35,952 bases of DNA from a virus. The notes beneath the pieces are model-generated. The model worked only from the letters and a program-made list of their open reading frames with translations, did not search any database and was not told the origin of the DNA. Below are positions 8,901 through 20,900 of this stretch, in pieces. The DNA is taken from positions 1 to 35,952 of the IMG/VR virus record IMGVR_UViG_3300031857_000638; one strand, written 5' to 3'. The stretch's first letter is position 1. Each line of letters starts with the position of its first letter. The position numbers and the translations under genes were made by a program.

Positions 8901-11900
8901 TAAAGGAACATCACTAATCTTTTTGAATAACCAGTCTCTTCCGTTCGTGCTATATAAAACTGTAGCATGATTTGGTGTATTACCTACAGCGACATATTTC
9001 ATTCCATCGTACACTATACTCTTTATATCAATTTCTTTTGGATAAAATGGCTGCCCCTGTAAATTAACATCTAATTCAAAATCTTCATCAAACTTATTAC
9101 CTAAATTAGTTCCGTTAGGATATTCTAAGCCTGACAATAACAAAGGTAAATAGTTACCTGGCATGTTACCTGTAGGTTGATAGTATGTAACTATTCTATC
9201 AAGTGCATTAATTCCTAAATAGTCACTTTGCAACAGTTCCCATTTTGTAAAATCAAATGTGCTATCGCTATTTGCAACGATGCACTTATACAATTTATTA
9301 TTGTAGGCTACTAGCGAAGCTGATGGTGTTGTAAATGGTTCCGGATAAAATCCGATATCCCCTGTGGTAAATATAAACGGAGTTCCAACTGTATTCTTTA
9401 CTGGATCTGTTAATATTGAATTGTAATATAATCTGCACTGAGTAGCTGTTATGGGCACAGTATAGTATTCGGCATAAGCGTTAGCACAGATTCCACTAAG
9501 TGAATAAAATACTATGCCTCCTGATTGAGCGAAGGTAACTGTTATTATCAAATCATTAGCAGGGCTAGTACCTCCTAATAACGATCCTGAAATAGTAATT
9601 TTATCACCGGTTGTGTAAATATTTCCAAAATCTTTTATATCAATAAAGTACTCATTAAGCACAGTTTGTCCATAAATCTTAGGACTAGTGACCCAAATAA
9701 TTGCACCACCTGATCCAGAATTATCATATATGTATGGAGTTGTTAATCTACTAGTCTTGTAGAAATATAATTTTGTTTTATTTAAATATCCTGCACTTAA
9801 TGTACTAGCAGCATAGTTAAAAGTAACAATTACATTGTTAGTACCTGTCTCAGTCGTAACGTTAGTAATAGGAACTGTTGCACCTTGTAAACTGGACCTA
9901 AAAACAGTAGAAGGGATTCCTTCTACTACATACTGAGTTATTGATCCAGGAAGTGTAACTTGCGCAACAGTGATTGTACAACTGTTGAGAGGTGCGGTTC
10001 CGCCTAAAGAAGTACCAGGTATAGTAATTACGTCACCAACTTGATAGCCTAACCCACCACTATTAAGGTCTGCAGTATAGACTCCATAAGTATTTCCTGA
10101 TGAATTAAAATTAGGTGGTTCATCTTCATTTCCATATATCCAAGCGTACACATTGAATATAGCACCGTTTCCTCCCGGCGGGGCTACAGAACCAGAAACA
10201 GAATTATAAGGTATTGCAGTTGCTAATCTACTTCCGTAACTTGCATCATTTCCAATACTGTTATAATCAGAGATGTAGAATTGATTAGGGGCCCAAGGTT
10301 GAACTACTGGGGTATAACTTGTTCTATCAAACTTCAAGATAGGAGTAATTTGTCTTGTAGGAGCATTACTTGATATTGGGATTAATCTAGCTCCCAGTGA
10401 TAGAATATGATTATCACTTGGTGTTTTACTTTGAACTAAACTTAATCGATACGTATCATTTATAGCATTAATTTTTGAAATGTAAAATGCTATTGCAGTT
10501 GGTCTGTTTTCGTTAGCTAAAGTAACTGTGGGTTTTTGCAGCCCATATTCAATTAGTCTAATGTAATAATATTGCTTATCAATCAATCCTAAAATAGGAG
10601 TTACATTATCACCTTTTCTATACTGTAATAAGTCTCCTGTTTCAAAAAGTTTGAAAGGAACGTTTACGGTATTATTTGTAAAATTAATATCAGTAGAGTC
10701 AAATTTATGTTCTATCGCTGGTTCAATAATGAGTTCTGGTAGAACTTTATATCCTTCACCTGAGTTTAAAATAGTAACTGCAATGACTTCATCTCCTGAC
10801 ATTTGTGCTTTGATCGCAGCTTGAACCTTAGGAGCAGGAAAAATTGAAGTATCAACATATGTGATTATATTAGGTGGTTCGGTATAGGCTCTGCCTGCAT
10901 ACAATACAGTTACAGCAGGTAAGTCAATATAAATTTTAGTACCCGGCATGTGTTCTACGACTTCGGTATCAAATGCTCCGCGTGTCAGTCCTGATAATAT
11001 ACCTAAATCTCTATCAACTTGATTATATCCGATGAATTCGTTATCTATTTTTATAACACCTGTTACAGGATAGCCAAATGCATTGTCTACGATAATAACT
11101 TTAGTTGCGACTGGCACATATGCTTTTAACAAACCAATAAAATAATTTGGTCTTCCTTGTAATTTAACTCCATAATTATTAAACCACTGATTGTATTGAG
11201 TTTCATCCCATATAGGATCAGTAGTAGTATATTGTGAGTCTTTTGTTGTATCACCAAAAACTAGCTCAGGTGTTACGAATGAATTTAATTCAGCATTCCA
11301 CTGAGAAGGTAAATCAAAATCAGTTATATTACCATCATAGATATTTGTTTTTGTATATTTTAAACTAAATTCTTTTAATTTTACTCTATATGGTTTAACT
11401 TCATTAATGTATCCATATAGAAAATCTTCATTGTCTCTTTGGAAATTTTTAATTTGTTCCAATTCTCTTAAGGTATGTTCAACATCTAAGAATGATGTTT
11501 TGTTTAACCAAGGCAAGTAATTACCAAATTCATCACTTTCGGTGATTATATAATTAAACAATAAAATTAAACCTTGATTTCTATAAATCAGCAAATCATC
11601 AGTAAATACTTCTTCATTTAATCCACGAATTATATTATATGTTTCGACAGAGGGAAACGTATCATAAGGATCGCTATCAAAAAAGCTATCACCGAATCCT
11701 ATACCATTAATGCTGTAATTCCAAAGCGAGTCTTTAATTTGAATTGTACCTAATTCTAACCCTATTCTCTGCCAAGAATTTACTCTGTAAATATAGACCT
11801 CACGTTTTCCGTTACTGTTAGAATTTACTCCGACTATCATATTTTCATACGGAGTTAGTTTTTCTAAATCGTAATATTTGGCAACATCAATATCAGTTTT

Positions 11901-14900
11901 TGTTGAGTCTGAATAACCTTCCTCCCACCAATTCACATATTCCCAATAATTATTTGTATCAAAATTATCACCCGAAATTGTAAAGAATGCAGGGGCATTT
12001 ACACCTGTTATTGCGGATCCGCCTAATGATAAGAAACTTGGATTTTTTAATTCTGTTATTGGAAACTTTATCATTACATTATTTGCAAATTGAACATAAT
12101 TTTGTAAAGCTTTTAATCTATTATAGAAAAAACTTTGATTAGGTCTTAAATTAGTTCCAGTTTGTAATAATCTAGGCAAGAATGGGTTAGGTACTGCTTG
12201 ACCTTGTGCATCAACACCAGCAAAACTATCTAGTAATTTTCTGTATAGTCCGTCTGGTCTTACAAGATTGTTGTATAGTGTTGGCAGTCCTGGTAAGAAA
12301 TCTTCAGCATAACCATCTCTTATTAATTTAAATTCAGTGTGTGCAACATCATTACCTAAGTTAGACTTAAATCCTAAGTGTAAGCTAGTAAAGTTTGAAC
12401 TAATATATTCAGATACATTATACAAACCAAATACGTTTTGCTTTAACGGTGCTAAAAATGCTATGCCTGAACTAATAGGATTGGATATGTATGATGAAAT
12501 GATATTATCAGAAAGCGTCTTGTTCGCACTTATTACATTGCCTATATTTTTTACCCAATAATAATATCTTGTAACAATTGTGCCGCCATTAATTACCTCA
12601 TAAAGAGTAGTGTAAGAATCAATATCATATACTGTCCCAACACCGGAATAATCGATAGGCAACACATCACTTTCTATCCAAGTATAAACCGAAACAATAC
12701 TGCCAGGAAATACACTACCCCAATATTTGCTATTATAAACTATATCATTTTGATGATAATCAATAAATCTTGTTTGAGAGGTGTCGAACCAAAGCTTACC
12801 AACATACTGTTGTCCCCAAACAACTTTTGTAGAACTATTATTGTTATATCCTGCAGGATCTACACTTGAAATATAATCAAGATTTTCTCTTACAGCTCCC
12901 AATAGTTTGCCCTGCAAAGGATCAATATAATCTAAATTTACAATATTTAGGCTATTAAGATTGTTGTAAATAGAAACTATGTGTAATGAGTCAATATCAA
13001 CACTTTGATTAGGATTTCTATAAACACTCCAGTCAGACGCATTAGAGTTGTTTATAAAAATGTTCGCACGACCATTTTCACTTCCTGTTAAATAGTTCGG
13101 AGAACCAATAATAACCTTATAGTCATTAAATGCTATAGAGGTTCCATAATATGGTACACTACCAATATTAGTAGAAGTATCGTTAAGGAGCTGCGCTAAT
13201 ACAAAATTTCCTATATTGTTTATACTTTCATTGTATGCTCCTAAATAATCGTACATGTAAGCAGAACCTGCTTCAACTAAAATATCTACAAATATAGTAA
13301 AATTATTATCAAATATGGTATCGTTTGTGTAATCTTCATCGTCAGTAAAATCAAAATTTGTTTGAGTGTACCTATTGCTCGTAGGAGCAGTAACTACAAA
13401 AGAATTAAATTCATTGAATTTAAGTGCGGATCCATATTGCGTTGCGTTTTGAATATTAGGATCGTGAAACTCTTGTGTTTTTTGATAATATGTGATTCCC
13501 AAACTAGCATAATCAGCTTCGGCAAAAACAGTTAAATTAAGTTTATCTCCGGATGTATTGAGATTTTGATTTATAAGTTGAATTACTAATTTATTATCTA
13601 TTGTTTTTGAAGCAGTTACGTTTGGTATATTCGCTTGTATTATAGCACTTACAGCGCCATCTATACCTGTGCTAGGTAATGTTACAAGAAAACCATTTAT
13701 TAAAATATTTTGCTGCGTTGAAAGTGAATACGCAGTTGAGCCAGTTATTATTCCAAATTTTTTGCCTGCATTAGTATAACGGTAAACGCTTCCTTCAGTA
13801 CCTGTAGCATCAACTATGTCGAACGGAGCACCAATTAATAGTTCATTACCAAACGTATTAATATCCAATCCTTTACCATAAAGCATTCCGATTCTAGGAT
13901 TAGAAACTTGGCTATGACCAATTAGTGTCTGAGATAAAACAAAATCATTTCCTTCAACTGTGATTAAATCGCCGGCGTTAATTTGAATATTAATAGTCAG
14001 TATATTAGTAGAAATAGTATAGTTACTTGTGCTTAACACAACACCATTTCGTAATACTGTCACTGAATTTACAGGAGTCCATCCTAATGTGAAGCTTGTA
14101 GTTAATGTAAGTATTGAATTGAAATTGCTTTCAAAAACCTGTCTAATTCTATTGTAAACATACACGGCTCCTGTATCTGTAACAGCATTAAAATCTTGAT
14201 TTGGTGCGCTTACAAATAATTGAGTTCCATTATAATTGGTAGCAATGTTTGATCCAAAATTTGTTGCCGATCCAGCACCAGTAATTGTTGCTACATTAGT
14301 GTAATTGTAATATGCTCTATAAACTATAGTACCTGCAGTAACGCCTGCAAAAAAGTAACCATCAATTGTAAAGGTTGTGGTGTTTGCTGAAGAACTATAT
14401 GTACCAGTTATTATTTTATAAGTTTGAGCAGTATCAGCATTAGAAAAACTAACCATTTGTCCTTCTAACAATAATGACCTTCTATCACCGCTTACAGTAA
14501 ATTGTGTGCCATTCTGCTGTATAGCTGTTGTTAAAGAATAGCCTATGCTTGTATAGGTTAAAAACGTATTTCTTCTATATGCAAAAACTTGTCTGGTTGA
14601 ACTTTTTCCAACAAAGAAATAATTACAATCATCTGACATTACTACTTTATCTGTAAGTCCGCTTACGTTAAAAGAATTTTGTAAAGCAACAGCTTCAATT
14701 TTTTCTGTTTGAACTAACTCATAAATGTACACTGTGCTTGTCGCTGCAGATTTTAACACTGCTAAAAAGTTTTGTTGCTTATCCATACTGGTACCAAAAC
14801 CAGTTGGGCTTGACGATAGTGTTATTGTTTCTTCTAAATTCCAAAAGTTTACATTTGAAATATACTTGTATCTGTAAATGTTTCCTGCACCCGAATCAGC

Positions 14901-17900
14901 TATAAAATATCCAAGCTTAGTGTCATAAGCAACACTACTTCCAAAGGTTGTAGTAGGAGATGGCTTAGTAAATGTGGTTGTACCTAAATAGTTAATTGAT
15001 TTTCTATAAACCGCCCATGTACCATCTATATTTTCGTCTACCCAAACAGTATTTTTTACAAATTCTGTATCTAATAAATTTAAATTTATAATATCTTTTG
15101 GTGAATTTACTCTTTGATTTTGTAATTTAGAAACGATACCTGTTGATTCTATATTTGGTATAGATAACGGTAAGCTCAAATCAATCACAACTGAGTTTGC
15201 ATTACCTATTTTTACAACAACGTGAAAACCGTCTACAGCACTTGCATAATTCAAAATTAATATTACAGAATTAACTGTTAAGCCGTGAGGTTTGCTGAAA
15301 AATACTGTACATGTATCATTTAAATTATTAACAACATTTACAATAGAAATTACGTCAGTAGAATTACTTAGAGAAATGGTTGCATAAGCTTTCCAATCTC
15401 CCTTAAAATCAGCTATCCATACATATTCATTTTTATAAACATCATTAATTGAAACTAGATTTTGATTTAAATTCGTTACCTTATATGAATGCATTTTGAC
15501 ATCTTCAAAATTTACATATCCAGCTGAAGGCAACTGATTCATTTTATAAGATGGTAATAAAGGTAAAATTCTTATATTTTGCGGGACACGACCATAGTTA
15601 GTCAGTCCATACAGAGGTATTTCTTGCATCGACCCTGGTTCAGATTCACCATTTATTACACTAATGATTGAGGGATTTCCGTTTAACTTTTGTTCTTCAA
15701 GCTTAAATTCAATAAAGTTTTGATCTAATACACCGCCGTAGTTTCCAACATTTATAGACCAATTTTCATAAACAGTATAGTTTATTCCTCCTGTAGGCAA
15801 ACTTATATTTTGAATTGCAGAAGTGGCTTGTTTACTTCCTTTCTCTACAATCATAGTTTTATATAAATTTACTTGAGATATATCATCTAAATTAGCAGCG
15901 ACTAGGTAATTTCTTGGTCTATATCCAATAAGAGAAAATGCTAATAAATCCGCATCATTTTCCAAATTTGCAGTGTATGAATTATAATATAAAGTGCTTT
16001 CATATGCTCTGCTACTTGCATTCGGTAATAACCCTTTTTGTATTTCATCATAATCTACTTTTGTCCAAAATCCTTGTTGAAAGGTATCTGACGGTTGGAT
16101 TATTTCATTAGCAGCGTAATAATTATTTTTATATTTGACGATAATACCTTTAGTATATTTGGTATTGATTTGCCATTCCAAAACATTGTCTTGATTTAAA
16201 ATAAAACCCTTAGTATCAACTGTGCCGTCCCACGTAGCAGTTTTTGCTCCTTTTAAAAGCATACGATACTGTCGTAGACCTGTATTAGGATCGTAAATTA
16301 AATCATTAAAAAGTGTAACGTTATCAAACACAATCGCATGTTCCATATTACTAAGGTTAGCATTAAGGTATGCAATAGTATCATCAACTTTGATTGGAAT
16401 CGCAGAGAATTCAACACCATTACGAATAACTGACATATCCTTAATTTGTATAGGAATCAAATTCTGATTCAAAATGTAATTTTGTTCTTGAATAGTAAGA
16501 GGTTGTACAATAGAGTTTTCTTTGTCTATAACAATCTTTTTAGCTAAAGGATTTATATTTAGTATTGAACCTGTTTCCCACCCTGCTTGTATCCATGCAA
16601 GAACTTCTTGAATCATAGTGTTCCAATTGAGAATTACATTATTTTCTACTTGATCAAATAAGAGTCCCTGAGAACTTAAATAGTTTCCATACCCATTTAT
16701 AAATTCTGCTAAAGCCTGCGGCGTACTAAACTCTGTACTGTAAGGTACAATTATCACTCTATCACTAGAATTTTTTGATATTTTTACTGATAAAGATCCA
16801 GACGTAATTGTTTCGTATTTACCATTTACTAATGGAGCCAATGCTTTAAAATAAATTTTGTTTTGGCTATTTCCATAAACCTGATATCCTGTATCAGTTT
16901 TTTGAATTATAATTGAACTATAAATTATTGTGTCAAACGGCTGATTTTCATGTAATAAAACACTATAGCTTTCATCTGGTATTAGTAGAGTATTATTTTT
17001 GCTATTCGGTGAGCCTTTGTCTACATAAAACTTCAGCAATTCTTTGTCACTGAATCCAGCTAATCTGTATACCAAACGAACATCTAGATTGTTTAAATAA
17101 TTTGTAAGTAGATCATAACCTGAGTTACCAGTACTCTGTACATAATCTACAATCCAATTTATATAACTATGTTGTGCTGTTCCACTACCATACACAACGG
17201 TGCCTGTTGTAGTAAATCTAAATTTATCATTTAACAAATATTGATTAAATTCTGTATTATATTTGTAGGTATCTAAATTTTCACCCAATGCAAAAAACTT
17301 TGCTGGCTTACATAACGCTAAAATTTTAACTAAATCAAAAGGCCAAGTGCTACTTTTTAGATAACTATATTCGGCAGGCCCCCAATCACCTACTTTCCAT
17401 TGAGTTTGAAAGGTTAATTCATCATAATTACCTATAACGGAATTTAATGGATCTACTAAGTTACCTAAATCATCTACTGGCAAAACTTTTAACAAACCTG
17501 GTCTTTTTCTAGACTCAATTATTATAGGATTACCGTCATTATAATCATAGCCATTTTCCATATCAGTCCACAACACCAAGTTATTTTTAGTATAAGGTGC
17601 TGCGCCATAATAGCCATCCCACCAAACTGGTTTATTAGTATATCCAATTAGTTCCCATGGAGTTAAGTTTGGAGTTGCAGTATCGAAAAACCAATTGTAA
17701 AGACCCTTCCAATTGCCTCTTTTTACAATTGTGTTGTCTAATTTATTTGTAGCTTGATAATAATTATATGTATATGGATCGGTTGTAATATAGTATTGTG
17801 ATTTGTAATCTATTCTATTTTGTCCTACCCAATTTAAAAAGGATAAAGAATATAATTGTAAAATTTCATCGTAATTATAATTTGTTTTTCTAAACTGTCC

Positions 17901-20900
17901 AGGTAAAATTTCATCACTTGATATAGGAATTCTAGAACTAACTTTTATATTATTATAAATTCTACATTCGAACTCAAAAATTACCTGATCTCTATAATCA
18001 GTAAGATTACCATTTGTATAACTTCCGTATAGCGTAGTTAACGAACCATCATGTCCTTTAATAAACCACGTTGGTGTTAGATAAGAAGAATCGTAAACAA
18101 CCTCAGGTACGGTTGCAGGATAAAATCCTAACTTAGTTGGTGTGTTTGGAACATAACTTCCATAAGTTTGGTTATATTCATTAACGACTATTACATCACC
18201 TGCGATTAAATCTGTTTGAACTGTTACTAAAGGTTCGTCTGCACTCACAGTATAATCGACATTTCTGATTAATTGTTTTTCTACTAGAACTCCCTCTACC
18301 TCTCTCAACACATAAAGAAGTACACCATTATAATTGGCAGAGCTAAAATTATAAATCTTACTTAAAGAAAATTGTGCTTGTTGTACATCCGCTTTAAAAG
18401 TATATCTATTAGTAATATACGCTCCTCTGTTTGGAAGCATGTCTGACCAAAAGAATGAGTTATTTTGAGCTTTAAAAGAGGTAATTTCATTAATAGCGTT
18501 ATCTAAAATAGTAGATGCTATTTGATAACTTTCATAAGGAGTTTTATTTACGATATCTATCAACAAACTTTTATACTTAACATATTCGTTTGCATTAAAG
18601 TTTAAAGCATCAATTAAATTATAATTTGCATTTTTTAACAAAGCTCCTGTCAATGACAGTGGAGCACTATTTTGAATAATTTTAGTTCCGTATCTAACTA
18701 GATTGGGCAAATCTCTATAATTGTTGGAACCAAAAATTTGACCTGTAATTCTTTTGCTGTTTGTGCAAATACTTAAGTAGTGATTTTTTAAATCTCCTAA
18801 ATTTAAATTTTTTATTTGTGCGTTGAAAATATTATTTTCTAAATTTGTGGGAATAGTAAAATATGCATTTTTACTAACTTGATTACTATAAATTAAAATT
18901 TGCACTGGTGTTTCTAAAATTGGATTAGCATTTAAAGTTACAATTGTAGTATTATTTTCTACTACATAACTAAATTCACTGTCAAATAATACATTATCTC
19001 TAACAGTAACTTTAATTACAGGCCATGCAGTAGATTCTGATGAATTTGCTGGTACATCACAAATAAATTTAGCATCTCCGTTTAAAGGATTGTAGTTAAA
19101 TGTGAACGCCTGATATTGAAAACTTTCTGATATAGCTGTTTGCCATCCTAACTCTCGATTATATGTGTCACGTGAATTATAATTATATACGTATCCTTCA
19201 TTAACATTTTGTGTAGTTGGGTTTCCATTTAATACATAGGTAAATTGATCCGTATTAAAAGAAACATCAAATTGAATATCTCCTATGTTATCTACTGAAC
19301 TATATTTTAAAGGAAATCCCAGTACGGGATCATTATTCCCTGTTCCAGTTGCATATTGAAATAAAGATGTTCCAATAAAACTAGAACTATTATAATAATC
19401 TGTATCACCAAAACTTAAACCATTAGTATCAAATACATCAAATAAAGGTGGCTGATTTACTGTTGTTTTGAGTTGTCCCTGAATCCAATTTGTTCCATCA
19501 AACCAATACGTATATCCCTTTCTTACTTGTCCTAGTAAAACAACAACTTGGTCAAGATTTTCTATGTCACCGTTCGCAATCTTTGTAAATGTTATGATTG
19601 GTGGTGCCTGTGTTAAAAGAACGTTCCCTGAATCATTGGATAATTGTATAAATGAACTTAAATTAGGGTCCGTGCTTAATCTAAGTGAAGTAGTATTAGG
19701 TTTATCGTACACATAATATTTGGTAAATGCAGATAATCCACCTATACTTTGATTCAAAGAAACTAAACTACCCACAACAAATTTCGTTGAATCAGAAACA
19801 GTTAACCTATCAGTGGAAGCAGACGTTGAAACAATTGTAGTTGATGTTTGTAGTGCCTCCGCAGTTGAAACAAAATTTACTCTAAAAATTTTGTTTCTAA
19901 CATTAACGTCTGTGTCCGCAGAAAATACGACCCGACAGCCGTCAAATAAACCAAAACTTGATCCGTCTGGATAATATTGCAATTGATTTGCAACTTGTGT
20001 AAAGGCGTCTGTAGCGGTTACATCAAAATAATCGACTGGTCCTCTAGCCTCAGTACCTAAATTAAATAATTTTAAATTAGGATAAAATTCAATAATTGGT
20101 CGTTTTGCTCTGGCTTCATTACTGTTAATTACGTTTAATAAATTACTACTATTAGTGTGTTTAATAGTTTCTTGTATTACTTGTGAGTGAAACCATCTAT
20201 TTCCGCGTGACCATGCATTTAAATTATTTGCTGCTCTACTAATTGTAATATAATCTTGTGCAATTGGTGATTCAACAATATCAGAGTATGGTGCTATATC
20301 ATATGGCGATATATCGTATGGATAATATACACTTTGAGAATATGATTCTGGAGTTACAAGTGATGAATTTGGTATTAATTTAATTCCTGTCCCTACACCT
20401 TCTACATAATATTGGTCATTCTTGTATTTCTCAGGAATAATATCTCCTGAGAAACTAATTTTTAAACCATTAGTAAATTTTACATTATTAGGAGAAGTAT
20501 AAGTTAACTTACCTAAAATTTCAGTTTCTACATTTATAAAATTTTCAGTATTGTTATCAACTATTTTTATTATGCCGAATTTTTTTAAATTAGAACTATC
20601 TTGATAATACAAAACATCTAAAGGAGCAGTTATTTCTGGAATAATTTGTATCTCACCAGTTTGTAAACGAACAAACTTTTTAGAAATATATTTGTTTCCT
20701 GATAAAACTGTTATATTCGTATCTTGTGGGATAACAGTTAGTGGAGTAAGACTTATTATAGGGTCACCTGGTATATCAGTTTCATTATAATTAACTTTGA
20801 AGAAAAATTGATTTACGTTGACAAATGTAGTAGAATCAAATCCTACAGGATTTATTGTATCCTGATCAAAAGGAAGCTCATCAAAAAATGTTTCTACCGA

